DNA of 64,000 bases. Source: Isoetes taiwanensis. Its lineage: Eukaryota > Streptophyta > Lycopodiopsida > Isoetales > Isoetaceae. Made by a program: the position numbers and the translations under genes. This document shows, in pieces, positions 12,430 to 24,134 of this stretch. The notes below the pieces were generated by a model. The model saw only the letters and a list, made by a program, of their open reading frames with translations, was not told the origin of the DNA and did no database searches. Numbering within the stretch: the stretch's first letter is position 1; every line of letters starts with the position of its first letter. The stretch is from positions 4,715,789-4,779,788 of the forward strand of contig JAJEKV010000012.1 in the NCBI GenBank assembly GCA_021234155.1. The letters are read 5' to 3'.

Positions 12430-13200
12430 GCACCCAGGATGATTTTGGGCTTGACACATATGGGAAGACTATAGTCAAACTTAAGCCTTCAGATATGGCA
12501 GATTCCTCCGTGAATCTTCCTATTTCTTGCCCTACAAACAATCTTTCTATACCAGTATCAAAGAGGAGCAACTAGTGCATTTGATGTATGTTGTCTTGCT
12601 TCAGCTTGAAGTGCTGTCTCCATTGCCAAAATGGCCTTTAGTTATTCCTGAACCTCATCGAAAAGTAGTCTGACAATCGGTATGGGATAAATTGCTCCAT
12701 CCTAAACTGCCTATCTTATGGTGGCAGATCGTTCAGATGCGTCTGCGGTAAAATCTTGTTGTTCATAGATTTTATCCGGATGTCAGTAGTGATTTGCCCT
12801 CTTGCATGCGGAGGGATGAGATAATTGAGCATTGCTTCTTCCGTATGGCATGTTCACCTACTTGGTAGTGGCTTTTGGCCCTTGTTCATTGTGATTTTAA
12901 TAGTCAACAAGTCCCTCTTGTCGGTCTATCCCAGCTTAGAATAAAAAAGAAGAAGAGGGCTTTCCATTTGGCCTTGGATCTTCATCTAGAAGAGATGAAA
13001 TCTTTTCACCTTCAAAGGACCAGTTTTTCCAGATAAGTACCTAGTGATGCTCGTAATCGTATTGTGAAAGCTTACAAGTGCTCTTCCTTAAGAAATGACG
13101 TCAAGAGTATCATTTAGGAGCGCTATCTTCAAAATCATACTTATCTATAGTCAGTTGTGCTCATGGTGATATTTACTCTCTCCTTTTGTATGTTAGATAC
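12430..13200 (+). mobile_element. L1-type LINE 3' coding fragment (zf-RVT region)
   Basis: Plus-strand translation with interruptions shows the pattern of the zinc-binding region that follows plant L1 reverse transcriptases. It has VWDKLLHPKLPILWWQ, then VHRFYPDVSSDLPSC, then EIIEHCFFRMA and a basic LRIKKKKRAFHLALD. Stops interrupt it (for example after MRLR). The rest of the element is absent, so this is a 5'-truncated insertion. No poly(A) tail is clear near 13200. Confidence 0.6.
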
Positions 13201-13585
13201 ATGGAGGATATTTTTGCTCTAGTGGACATTTTCTCCACTTGGTTTTGAGTCCCACATATACTCCCTATTTGCTTTTAGGTAATAAAGGTTCACATTCATC
13301 AAACTTAGAGTCAATCGGCCATTTGTAACCAATTTCTGGGAAGGTCCTGTTGCATCTGTTTCATGCCTCTTATGGCCTTCATCAATATATAAGCAGATAT
13401 GGCTACCAGCACAGAATCGGAAATCCAAATCAGAGTAAATTCTTGATCCCTTACTTCTAAGGCAAGTATAATGGGAAAAAGCTAAACCAGATAGGCCATA
13501 ACAAATACCTGAACCTAAAGAAAATCTCTCGAGTCTGTATGCCAAAGGCTAGTCGAAGAAGAAATTTTAGTATTGCAAAGTAAAA

Positions 13586-13677
13586 GTCGAAGAGGAAATT
13601 TCGCCATAACCACCATGCTCTAGAACAAACTGTCGAAGAGGAAATTTCGCCATAACCACCATGCTCTAGAACAAACT
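13586..13677. repeat. Perfect 46-bp tandem duplication
   Basis: The segment 13586-13631 is repeated base for base at 13632-13677. It starts gtcgaagaggaaatttcgcc and ends ctctagaacaaact. A diverged partial copy, gtcgaagaagaaatttt, precedes it near 13551. The lack of divergence implies a recent event. Confidence 0.9.
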
Positions 13678-13729
13678 TTCATTTTCCTCTATTTTTCATG
13701 TCCGTGGATGTAATCTAATGGTAGAAACA

Positions 13730-14075
13730 TCATCCACTTGCAAAAAAAACCCAGCTGGCTGCAACATGGATAGCCTCAGAATGCTCGAAACCCTCGAGGG
13801 GAGTTTGTGCAAAAGTGCTAAAAATAGATAGATAAATAAAGTTTAAAGTGATATCGTGTGGCAGACGCGGCCAGACCCTCTTTGTTGTAGAGATTTTTGT
13901 TTGTGTAGCCAAGCGACCAGCCCCTCTGGACTCTGGAGGTTTTCACTTCTTTTGATGTTCTGTATAAGTTATATTCATTTTTTTCACGTGGCATGTGCGA
14001 CCAGCCCCTCTTTGTTATGGAGGTTTTTTGTTCGTGTAGCACGCGCGACTAGCCGTTCTAGAGGTTTCATTTTCA
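13730..14075. repeat. Degenerate repeats around CGACCAGCCCCTCT
   Basis: Several diverged copies of a segment resembling gcgaccagcccctctttgtt, followed by aggttttttgttcgtgtagc, occur near 13870, 13912, 13998 and 14045. They give short look-alike peptides in minus-strand frames but no gene. Confidence 0.55.
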
Positions 14076-14504
14076 TTAACCAGTTATTTTGTGTTCATAC
14101 TAATAGAGACTACTTTGTTTGAGCAATATGTTCATCTTTCCTTTAGATGACTCACAGGATGCGCAGTTTAACTTCATAGAAGTTATTACATTCTTATGTG
14201 ATTATTACTAAAGCAATTTACGGTTGTTTCTGTCTTTCATTGGTCTCACTATTATCCACCATCGTTTGGGCACCACAAGCATTATCACAAGAATATTGAT
14301 GATTACTTCTCATTAGGGTTTTCCTCAAAAACCCAAAAGGGCGGGCATTTTCATCCCGACGAGAAGCCATCGTCATTTTTTCTCAGCTTTGCCTAGCCCT
14401 ATCATTGTACCATTATTTTTTATCTTATAAGGAATAGTCTGACATTCTTCTTATGGTCTGCTATCCCACTCACTCCAAAAAACCCGATATATACGACTGC
14501 TATG
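14076..14504. other. Non-coding spacer
   Basis: Nothing recognisable. An ordinary AT-rich spacer lies between the short repeats and LINE copy B. Confidence 0.4.
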
Positions 14505-15413
14505 ATGAATTGAATTGAGTTGAATTGATTTTATCGTCCACAAAGACCAATCGGCCATGGGACCTATAAGAGAGCGCAACAGACTTATTACTGTCCTGGT
14601 TAAAAAACCACCGCCCCGAAGGGTTTTTGGGGAAAACCGTGGTAGTAATAAGGATGGTGACAAACTATACAAACTGTACAAGTATACAAATATGCATCAT
14701 GAAATATGAGGTGTGCGTCGGAGGCCATAACTGAGCCCGCATATCTATGACCTCTTGAGAGTTTGATCCCAACATCCGTACTGAAGCCATGTTCAATAGT
14801 GCATACAGCAGCTAGTCGGGCCTAACCAACTCAACGTAACGTGTCCAGATTTGTTCATCTCTGTAGAGTGTGGCACTCATCTTCAACGTCTTCCCCGCCC
14901 CGCCCCCCTCCCACTTCCCCGTTCAGCACTAGCAAATCCTGTCCTGTCATGGCTCTCCAATCCATCTGCCTGTCTCAATTCGAAGTTTGTGTGTGTGTAC
15001 AAATCAAGGCAATCAGTCTCGCTTCTTCATGGGCAGATTGATACGCAACTATCATTGTGGGCCATGTTCTAATGCGGGCTATCTTGACCTGGTCAAGGGC
15101 ATTGGCATCCCAAAGCTTGCTAAGGAAGCAAGCATCAAAGTATTGCCTCAAGGTATAGCGATCTGCTTCTATTTGCACCTTATACACCTGTCCTCCTGCA
15201 CATTCCCTCTGGCCAGCCACTGAGCTCTCCTTTCCTTCCAGCAGACCCAAAGGGTACGGTATAAACCAAGTTGGAGAGATAAGCATCGTCCATATTGACC
15301 ACCTTCTGAAAGTAGATGATGTGGCGATCAAGGGCTGCCCTCTGAGGAGGCAAGAAACGCGTCTCTTGCAACATGATTTGATATGGGACTGTGGGCTTCA
15401 CTCCCAGTGCCCA
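14505..15413 (-). mobile_element. Stem-loop LINE, 5'-truncated copy B
   Basis: Minus-strand copy of the family seen at 46925-50575. The minus-strand frame near 15400-15260 reads GVKPTVPYQIML and AALDRHIIYFQKVVNMDD, and it has a clear counterpart at about 47820-47690 in copy C. The 3' end at 14505-14660 carries the conserved CCCTTCGGGG hairpin and GACGATAAAA-like end, then a short degenerate ATTCA-type tail. Coding similarity stops at about 15413, exactly where the chromovirus LTR begins. The upstream part was therefore probably separated by that insertion and later lost. Confidence 0.8.
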
Positions 15414-15906
15414 TGCTGCCATAAACATGAGAACAAGGAAAATACGTGGAAAATATGTAGAAATATGGAAGAAATACGCCAAGATCGGCAAAGAATCTAA
15501 CATATAGAATCAAGAGTATAATGGCCCGAAGGCAAGCAGGAACACGAGCAGATGCCTAGAAGGCTCAAAACTGGCGTTGAACTGGAATGATTCGACAAGA
15601 AGGAGGTGCCTCCTTATATATCTAGGCCAACAATCAGGATCATGCTACTCCAATGGATGAGATCATGCCAAGTGTTGTGCATGCATGTAGGTTCTAGAAT
15701 ATTCTAGAACCTCCTGAAAACAGCCCCGCATATGGAAAAGACATGAGGAATTGTCTTTGACAAATATTGGTAGAGCACTTGGCAAAGGTATGTGACTTGC
15801 AACTACCCGGTCTTGTCCAACTACCCTTTTGCATCCGTGTCATGACCAACTTTTGTACATATGAGTATAATATTTGTATGATATGAATATCCGTATGGTC
15901 GTCACA
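15414..15906 (-). repeat. Chromovirus 3' LTR (left end approximate)
   Basis: Minus-strand LTR beginning TGTGACGACC at 15906, directly preceded by the polypurine tract AGGAGGGGGGTGG (15919-15907 on the minus strand). A TATA box TATATAAGG lies at about 15612-15620 on the minus strand. The other end, GGCAGCA near 15414, is placed where similarity to LINE copy B stops. No second LTR copy is present in the window to confirm it. Confidence 0.6.
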
Positions 15907-16033
15907 CCACCCCCCTCCTACGACGGCGACGGGTCCTCATAGCTGGGGCCAGAATACTCAAACTTGGCTTATCCGGATAACGTCGATGAAACTCTGCAAT
16001 TTTATTAGGAGCATTAGTCAGATTTTCGGCATG
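15902..16033 (-). pseudogene. Chromovirus integrase C-terminus, distal chromodomain half
   Basis: The last 40-odd codons of the pol gene of the chromovirus whose other part lies at 26973-28758. The frame ends at TGA (15902-15904), inside the first bases of the LTR, as usual in chromoviruses. Directly next to the Athila-like insertion are residues ENLTNAPNKIAEFHRRYPD, the typical end of a retroelement chromodomain, then an Arg-rich tail. If the inserted element and one copy of its 5-bp duplication are ignored, the frame is continuous with SDRT at 26973. Confidence 0.8.
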
Positions 16034-16038
16034 CTCCC
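16034..16038. repeat. Target site duplication CTCCC (left)
   Basis: CTCCC here and at 26968-26972 flank the complete Athila-like element, the 5-bp duplication expected of LTR retrotransposon integration. Confidence 0.85.
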
Positions 16039-16612
16039 TGTTTGGGGTCTGGGTTCGGGAACTCCCAGAACAGCCCTGCCTCTGGAGGACCCGCGGATCT
16101 AACGGGAGAGTCCGGGGACTATGTCATCGGATTTGCAAGAAGAGAAGAAGAAGAAGAAACGGAACAAATGAGAGAAGGATGATAAGCTTCCTTGATATCA
16201 ATGATGAAAATACATGAGCTCGCAATAGAGAAAAACTGAAAAGGAGACAAGACTCAAAACTCATCTAAAAACTCATGTGCTAGCTCTACTCATATATATA
16301 GTACAATGGCCTTGGGGCCCAATATAGACACTCGACTGATCACGGTTGCCGACTCTCGAAGGAGGCCCGATTCTGCGAGAATGTTTGGCGGTGCTCCTCT
16401 TGAAGTGCCTAGAATCACGCCGACGCCGACGCTGGCGGTGACGGGCCGCCACTTGTCTCTTGTTGTTGACCCACGGGGGCTTTGATCAAGGCGTGGTCGC
16501 GCTGCTGGTCTTCATGAGCCTTGGATGTCTGACCCGGTCGGCCGAGGATCCTTGAGCTTGACCGGTCTGTCAGATGCATGAATAGTCCTGTACCGGGAGG
16601 CACGGGACTACA
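16039..16612 (-). repeat. 3' LTR of Athila-like element
   Basis: 574 bp, ends TG...CA on the plus strand, matching 26397-26967 along its length. Shared landmarks are ggatctaac, (GAA)n near 16140, gataagcttccttgatatca and gccgacgctggcggtgac. A minus-strand TATATATA lies at about 16292-16300. It is bordered by the polypurine tract at 16613-16626. Confidence 0.85.
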
Positions 16613-16626
16613 CCCCCCACCAAAAT
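16613..16626 (-). other. Polypurine tract of Athila-like element
   Basis: On the minus strand the sequence next to the 3' LTR reads TTTTGGTGGGGGG followed by TG of the LTR. This is the expected primer site for plus-strand synthesis and confirms minus-strand orientation. Confidence 0.75.
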
Positions 16627-16639
16627 CGACACTCGTGAA

Positions 16640-19475
16640 GAAAAGGAGGAAGCGTTTTTAGGGCGGGAAGCCATCATGCGAAAGTGATCCCTCACGGGGA
16701 GAGGGCGGGCACCATTATGGTACTGGCTTATGAGATCCTGGCGTGATTGAAGAGCTTGAGGAGTGTTTTGGCCAAGGGCGGGATCTCGCATCAATAAAGC
16801 GAGGCGTACCATGTCTTCAAAGGCGCCGGTATGCGTCGAAGAAATGTACCGACATTCCATGAGGAGACAGCGGTCTCAAGGCCAAAGGCACTGACACCGG
16901 CATTCGGATTACGGTGAAAAATGGACGCCGCCCGATTTAAGGAGCTTAGCAAAATGCATTTGAGAGCGGCGCAAAATCCCGCTTTGAAGATGGACGAAGG
17001 ATCGGGTGAGGTGGAGGCATTACGCAAAGAAGGTGTCGAGACCATGAAAGCGCATCCGCGACGTTTACCAACCACGCTCATTAGCAATGTAGATCAATTT
17101 GTGGTGTTGTCGAGTGGCACCTTCTTCCCAATGTGGCCCGAACAAAACGTGGATCCCACCCAGATCCGGCTCGAGATCACGAGTGGTGTCCAGCCGCATG
17201 ACCATCCATGACCTTGGTCCAAAAAGGAAGGCCAATCCCGGTCGGAACACAGGCGTGGAGGTACCGAGGGAAGCATAGGAGAAGGGAACCATGCCCGCGT
17301 GGGGTTCTTGTGGTCTCCTGAATTGACCGGACCAAGATGCGGATCAGAGCACGACACCAACGATCCCAAAGAGAAGCGAAGAGCGAGAGTTGGCGGGGAG
17401 GGCTATCCCATCCCAAGTGGGGACGTCTTGCTATCCAAATGTTTTGGCGGTTCAACTTTGTCATATAAATTTGTGCATAGGGAATCCTCAGGGATGTCCT
17501 AGATACTTCTGATTTGTTCTTGGCTAAAACACCGAAGAGATAAATGATTGGCAAGCTTCAGGGCATGTACTCGATGAAGAGTTGGGGTCCGGCGGGATCC
17601 ATGAAGATATTGATTGTTATCTGAAGCACCCATTGCATAGCGATGGGGTCACCACAGGAAAATGGGCCGGCCCCATTTCCAAAGTGTTCACTGTATCACC
17701 CGGATAGAAATCATGAAATATGTAAGCCATGGGCTGAACCACTCGAAGGTGATAAAAGTGCGGATGGGCACGGTGTATGAGATCAAAGACCACAAGGGCA
17801 GCCACAACCCTTTGTCTTCAATGGAGAGTTCTGGCCCGTCCGAAGAAAATCTCGTGACCGCCGGGGGAATATCCACAAAGGCCATCTGCCATGCCACCGA
17901 AAGGGAAGAGGTGGCGTCGACAACCCCATAATCGTGATAGCGGGAGGGAACTGGAAGTCAACAGGCATTCTATGAAGAATGGCGGGTGCGGGCGTCAAGT
18001 TTTGCTTGAGCCTCATCGGCCGACCCCGAATAACTGCTGCGGCTGTTGTTCAAGATCACGGATCCGGTTGTCCCTTCGAGCGGCCCGGGACCAGGTCCGG
18101 ACCCGTTTAGAAGTGTTGACACGGGAGGAGGATTTCCCAGAGTATTGAGGCGAAGCCGCGGCAATCTCAGCGTCATCGATATCTTACGTTTACGCACCTC
18201 AGTAAGGCATCTTGAAGAGGTGGTGAGGTTAGAAACATGGTTTGTCAAGGAGGCGACTTGGCGTCCGTTCGTAAGGTTTGAACGAGTGCTGAAGTTTTCA
18301 CAAAGTTGAGATTACAAAGGCGTTGAGCTTAGCAATATCTAGCGTCCTTGGTACTTTCGGGAGGCGGACTTTGGACTTGTTGTGCTCCAAAGAGTCTGAA
18401 TTTCTATTTGGAGAGCACGTTGATCTGCGAGTTGGCTGACTTGAGCTTGTGCACTTTTGAGATCTGCATGAGCACAGCAAGAGAGCTTCATGCTTGTCTT
18501 GAAGTTTGGCCTCCAAGGTTGCAACTTGGCGATTGCGGCTTGAAGGTCCTGTGTGTATCGCATGAGAGGCTTCTAGTGCCCGTTGAACCCCTCATAAGAG
18601 TGTCTTGGGATTCTTGTAATTTGAGAGCGGCAGCTTGAGCATCCTGGCGATCTTTGATACAACAACCCAGGGTGTTTTGTGGTGGTGGAACTAGGCTGCA
18701 CCCCCGGTTTGGGATGTTTAGGAAAAATGGTGTGAAGTGGATGGTGTATGGAGGAGAAACAGTAACCATGGATTGTCTTGTTGTGGACATGACCAGGGAA
18801 GAAAGGCAGGCGTGAAGTGCGGCTTGGTGAGTGATTGGAAGGGAGGCGGCGAGTGGAATTATGAGAATTTGGTGGTGTGGGAGGAAGTATGTGACGGATG
18901 AGGGGCTTGAAAGTGGCCTCCCACGAAACTTCAAAGAAAATAAAGTAGTACCGAAGGCGGTCCATTTCTTGGAGAAGACGATAGAACATCATTTGGGGCC
19001 AATCTATGTGGTGTTTGGAGTGTGTAGCAGTGAGGACCAGGTTATAGAAAGGCTTATTGATATGGGTGTTCTTGATAGAATACCCAAGGAATTTCCGCCA
19101 CAGAAATTTAACAAAGGTTTCGTGAGGCTTGTCGATATTGGTCAGACGATGGACATTGGCATGATAAGCAGGTGCACCAAACTCTGTGACATCGAGATCC
19201 TGTATAGCAGACCATGATACACAAGGGGTGTGCAAGGGAATATGAAATACCTCAGAAATCAAATGTTGAGTCAACGAAATAGTGGTGCCATCGACCACAG
19301 TGGTGTAGCCTTGCGGACTGTTAACGATATTGGCGATGAACTGCTTCAACTGGTCAGGATTTGGAGCCGGAAGTTCCATTTGAGAGAATTCGTAAAGCTG
19401 GTGTCGTTCAGCAACTTCTTTATTTGGGCCAACAAGGGCTTCACGGAAAGTGGGTGTCAAGAAGGATCTGGTCAC
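16640..19475 (-). pseudogene. Post-pol extra ORF of the Athila-like element
   Basis: Minus-strand coding region between integrase and 3' LTR, in the same direction as pol. Its longest open frame (19475-18573, about 300 residues) starts MTRSFLTPTFREAL. It has a globular N-terminal part with TTVVDGTTISLTQHLISEVF and THINKPFYNLV, which resembles the domain called putative plant transposon protein or plant mobile domain. A Pro/Ser/His-rich stretch comes next, then Gln/Ala/Leu-rich coiled-coil-like segments in shifted frames (18640-18300). Further open but frame-shifting sequence continues toward 16640. Athila elements carry an env-like ORF in this position. No signal peptide is evident and no membrane segment was recognised. 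Function is unknown. Confidence 0.6.
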
Positions 19476-20030
19476 AAAAAGGGCGGATCCCGAGAGCGGT
19501 AGCTTCAGTGTAAAATCTTGGGGCAGCCATGGTAACCATGGGCGTAAACGAAGAGTGATTCCAAAAGCGGAAGACGAAAGTCGAAAGAACGGAGGACAAA
19601 AAGCGCAGAGGAACGAAAAGGTGTGTTTAAGGGCCTGGCCCCGGAGGCTAAGAGGTATGAAAGAGTGCTAAACTGAACCGTTGATGGTGCCGGTGTCAAA
19701 AAGATGCCAAGAAGGGTATTGAGAGGCAAAAAAATTTGGCTAAGTCCCAAAAGCGTAAGGGAGAAGCAATGAACGGTGAGGGGATGAGACGTGAAAAAGA
19801 AGGATCGATGTGACAGTGGCAAAGGACACACATTAATGTTCGAAGGCGTGAAAAGAAGGAATGACATTCAATGCCGGCAACTCAAAGTGGGATATCATTA
19901 AAAGGAATGTGAGAAGGTACCATGGTTAGATATGCGGCGGAGAAAAGATTCTCATTTTAGAAACAAATTTGCATTGTAAACACGTTATGGCTACGTGATT
20001 GGTCCACGCCGACAAGGAGTTCCTCGGTTG

Positions 20031-20460
20031 GCTATATAAGGCGAACCGAGAGAAACGAAGGCATCGATGGCGCCGGTATGGCTGCTGCTGGCGGCGAGCG
20101 ACTGCACGATGCCCAAGCCCGCCGAGGGATCACTTGCAAGATGAATTGTGCGGATCTCTGGCTGCAAACCGTGGCATTGAATGGACGGTGGTGTGCGGGA
20201 TGGCTGAACATCCCACCGAAGACCAACGGGATGGAGGTGGTTCTGCACCTCGCCGGGATCCCGAGCAGAACCTCTACCATCTCCTCCTCGCATCACCCTC
20301 TGCTCAAACCGGAGTAGGGGTTTTCTCTTAGGGACTTAGTAAATAGGGCTATGAGCCCGTTTTTGTATATAGGCAGTGCCCATAGCCCGAAATAGTTTGG
20401 TTCGCCCACATTTTGTAAAAATCTCCACTATAATATAATATACCGCCTTTCTAGTCACTT
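20031..20460 (+). promoter_or_regulatory. Possible opposite-strand promoter-like block
   Basis: Between integrase and the extra ORF the plus strand has ctatataagg at 20031-20040, a GC-rich stretch with short open frames, and a run of cactataatataatataccg near 20428-20446. This is antisense to the element. It could be a solo-LTR fragment, an antisense promoter or chance. Confidence 0.25.
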
Positions 20461-20581
20461 TACGTGATGTTTTGCTTCTGGAACTGTATCTCGTTTGTTG
20501 ATGTTCACTTTGTGATGAAATGCTTTGAGGCGAAAACCATTAACCAATGTAGGTAATGGAGTACCATCTAACTCAGCCCGG

Positions 20582-21756
20582 TTAGAAAACGCTAACTAAC
20601 CACTTGAACAATTTGATAAGGGCCAAACCAGCGAAACTTGAGTTTACCGGAAAATTTTGTACTGGAATCATAAAAGAAGAACCAAATCGCTTTCTTTGAA
20701 TGTTTTTTTCTTGGGCGTTTGTCATAACCGGATTTTTTGCAACCTGTTGTCCATGAAGAACACGAATATAAGCATCCCGTCGAAGTTCATCCAACCGTTC
20801 CTAATTGATAGACCCTTTCTTTGAGTGCGGTGGTGGATTATGAGCAGTAGCCGGTTGAAAGCGGAGTGTGGAAGGATGTATTCAAACCGCATGAGAGCTT
20901 TCTCGACCATAAACCAATTTAAAAGGAGTGTGACCAGTAGCAATCTTGAAACAAGTATTGTAGGCCCAAAGGGCGGTGGGAAGTTTTGTTACGCCAATCA
21001 CGCGGGAAGCGTCACAAATTTTCTTGAGAATGGTGACCAGCGTTTTGTTGGTGCTACACCAAACCATTACCTTGAGGATAGTAAGGTGTGTTCTTGTGAT
21101 GATGTATGAGGAGATAATCCGTCGACTCCTTGATAGTATGATTGATGAAATGAACACCACGGTCACTGACCCGGCTCAGGTAAGGCAGCGAATCATCGTG
21201 ATAACTTGTTGATAGAGGACTCTAGCTGTACTTTGCTGCAGTGTTGTGCAGAGTGCACAAGCTTCCGCCCATTTGGTGGCGTGGTCGGTGAAAACCGAGA
21301 ATGTACGAGGGGCAGTGTGCAGCGAGGATCTATAGGTCCACAAGTCCATTCCCCATTTCTTTGAAGGGAAGTGGGGCGTGGCGGCAGCGTCAAGGAAAAG
21401 CAAAATCCACCACCTGGCAAAGCGTCACGCGGCGGCGTGGGCGTGAGCATCTTTTGAAGGCGTGGGCCAATAATACGGCTAGAAAGGATTTTTGCGTGCC
21501 GTGGTGTCACCATGAAAATGACCACCACCGGTGCCCTTGATGAGCTTCTCCCGAACAATATCTGGAACTTCAATGAGGTAGAAACACGGTCGAAGGATGG
21601 TGTCCTGCCCCTTTTGTAGAGATGTCCCGCAACCATGGTGTAGTCATCCAATGACCTCTCGTAGAAATTGATGAATTTCGGGATTGTCGCCGGAAGGAGA
21701 GAGCGTCTAGCCTTCTGGTGGAAGAGCACCCGTGAGGAGGTACTGCTGAAAATCAT
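20582..21756 (-). pseudogene. Integrase of Athila-like element
   Basis: Integrase inserts the cDNA into the host genome. Fragments in three minus-strand frames include LYKRGRTPSF (zinc-binding N-terminal part), KWGMDLW and VFTDHATKWAEA (catalytic core), LPTALWAYNT and TGHTPFKLVYG (core end), and a GPY-type C-terminus near 20640-20600. Repeated frame changes show it is inactive. No chromodomain coding follows. Confidence 0.75.
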
Positions 21757-21780
21757 GAAACCAATGTGGTGTGGCCGTGA

Positions 21781-22177
21781 CTAAAAAGAGTCGAAAGCAT
21801 CGAAAGGCGTCTGGAGACTCCGTGGAGGGATCATCTCGTGTGAATGCGTGAAAGATAATCGAACGACATGAGATTTGCCGCCCTTATGAACGATTTCAAA
21901 AGGAGCAAATTCTTGGAGAAGAAGGACCCAACGAAAGCAATGCGGCCCGGGCGTGGACTTGTTGATCAAATAGAGTAGTGCTTGGTGGTCCACAAAAGAA
22001 CTTGATTTTGACTCGCCCAAAAGGTAATGACGGAGCGTTGGACCACAAAATGAGACCCAAAGCTTCGCCTTCCAGGTAATAGTTAGCCTTCAATGAGAAT
22101 TGAGTTTCCGGGCGAGCGGTTGGTTTAGTTGGTTTGTCAGTGTCGACATCATATTCTTGAGAAAGAACAAATAGCAA
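21781..22177 (-). pseudogene. RNase H region of Athila-like element
   Basis: Minus-strand segments YYLEGEALGL, FVDHQALLYLINKS and CFRWVLLLQEFAPFEIVHK correspond to the RNase H domain that follows RT in Ty3/gypsy pol and removes RNA from the RNA-DNA hybrid. At least one frameshift separates them. Confidence 0.7.
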
Positions 22178-22261
22178 ACCGGTGACATCGACATGAACAT
22201 GAAAGGGCTTGTCCCATTGAGGAGGAACAAGAACCGGTGCACGGTAAGCAAAAAGCCACCG

Positions 22262-22991
22262 TTAGAAAGCGACTCGCTGGGAATTCCAAGCCCGTCTGGA
22301 TTCCGTGAGTTTATAGATGGGATCTGCAATGGCGCCCGGTATGAAGGTGGAGTAATAATTGACCTTACCCGTGAAAGAGGCGTGTCTCCTTGATATTACC
22401 TGGTGCTTGAGCCTTGAGCACACAATCGATTTTGGCGGATCGGTGGTGATACACCTTTTACTGACAACATGGCCTAACAGAAACACGGAGGTGACGCCAA
22501 AAGGTGCATTTCGGGATTGAGACTAATGCTTGGACTCATCACATTTCGGGAAGACGGTTCCAATTTATCCAAATGGTCAGCCATGGAACTGTAGGCGGAG
22601 AAGTCATCTTGAAAAATTTGCAAGAAGGGATTTTCCTTCATGAAATCATGAAAAACGAGAGCATGATCGTTGAAACGTTGATGGAGAGTTGGATAATCCA
22701 AAAGGAACCACCTTTGTAGGCAAAAGTGCCCCACGGGTGGTGAAAGTGGTCTTGAGTTGATCAGATTCTTTGATTGAGATCGATTGTAGCCGAAAAAACC
22801 ATCCATAAAGGAGTACATCTCATGTCCAACCACTTCTTCCGTAACACAGTGCAGAAGGGAAGTGGAAAAATGATCACGCTTTCCGTGGCACGATTGAGTT
22901 TAGATAGTCCCACGACGCGGATCTTACCATTGTGCTTAAGAACAATGACGATGGGGCTCACCCATTCAGAATGTTTGACCTCATAGATCAA
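22262..22991 (-). pseudogene. Reverse transcriptase of Athila-like element
   Basis: Minus-strand fragments EWVSPIVIVLKHNGKIRVV (fingers), YSFMDGFFGY (palm), LQIFQDDFSAYS with the catalytic DD near 22602-22608, FLLGHVVSKRCITTDPPKS, and the thumb segment ADPIYKLTESRRAW. The order is that of Ty3/gypsy RT. The catalytic motif reads FQDD rather than the usual Y/F-x-DD with Met or Val. Frames change between fragments. Confidence 0.8.
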
Positions 22992-23840
22992 ACTGCGTTA
23001 AGGAGTTTGTCAATTTCCGCCTTGGCGATCCACGGTGGTGGGGTTGAGCTGTCTTGTCGTTGCTACAGCGGTCGTCATCGGTTGGTAGGAATGGTGAGTT
23101 CCCCAAGCGTTTGTTGATTCCCAGAAGATCTTTGTAACTCAGGCGAAAATGTGTTTGAATTTTTGAAACGACTTGGCGGCTACATTCGATAAGGAGCGGA
23201 AGATTTTGCGGCAATGCGGACCAGGGTTGATTGTTGCCAACGTCCACAATCTCGACTTAAGGAGTCCTAATATGGGGTATTACCGCTGGTCCTGGACAAT
23301 GTGTGCAGGAGGTTGGAGCATAACCGGATCGTGGCACTGCGTGGTGAAAAAGAGAGGTTGCTTCGGTTTCATCTAGCGTAGGTTGCTTCATGACGGCAGT
23401 GTACATCAACGAGGAGTTGCGGGGAGGTTCGACATCGAAAAGTGATCAACACGTTGGATTCGATTACAAGGAGCCGGTTAGGGGGTCAAGCAAGGCAGAC
23501 CTGGTCCTCGATCAAGAGTCATTTCTCCCCAAGGATCAAGATATTCTGGGTAGGAGGACAGAGGCGGAGACTCGCAAGTGGGGGCCTGAACTTGATAAAT
23601 ATTCCAGCTTCTTCGTAATCGGTCCGAGAGAGAGGGTTCCAAGATTGTCAACGTAAAATGATCCCCGCACGCTTGCAAGTCCATGGTGGCATTGAGATGA
23701 CCATCGCGATGACTAACCGTCCGCGGGCCCAAGAATGGATACTCTTGCCCGGGCGGAGAAAAGGTCCACGCCTACAGCATTTCATAGGTCACCGGATTCG
23801 CCAGACTTTCCAAACTCCAAATTCCATGGGGAAGCGGAGA

Positions 23841-24134
23841 TCACCAATGTTGATGTGAAGAATAGGTGTGACGCTTTGAGGTCTCGCGGATATGGCCATT
23901 AGCCAATTTGATGTCATATGGGGCACGAAAGAGTTGTGTGATGCCCATTTGTTTGCGGAGTTTATCCGTGATGAGATTGACCGCGCCACCTCCATCGGAC
24001 ATTTGAACATGGTTGACTTGTCGACAACCCACCGTGGCATGGACCGTAGGTGTAGAGGTAGCTACCCCAACCAAAACAGTTGGGAGTGGTAACTGGTCCT
24101 TGAGAGCGTGACGAGGTTTTAAAATGGTTGCCAA
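23841..24134 (-). pseudogene. Aspartic protease region of Athila-like element
   Basis: Minus-strand VLVGVATSTPTVHATVGC followed by DGGGAVNLITDKLRKQMGI has the pattern of retropepsin, where the active-site D-S/T-G here reads DGG. The protease would cut the gag-pol polyprotein. The frame is not continuous with RT, from which it is separated by several hundred degenerate bases. Confidence 0.55.

Noticed and set aside
13219-13545. Minus-strand 108-residue reading frame
   Set aside because: No motif, no splice context and no upstream signal; it lies at the end of an L1 fragment and could be chance.
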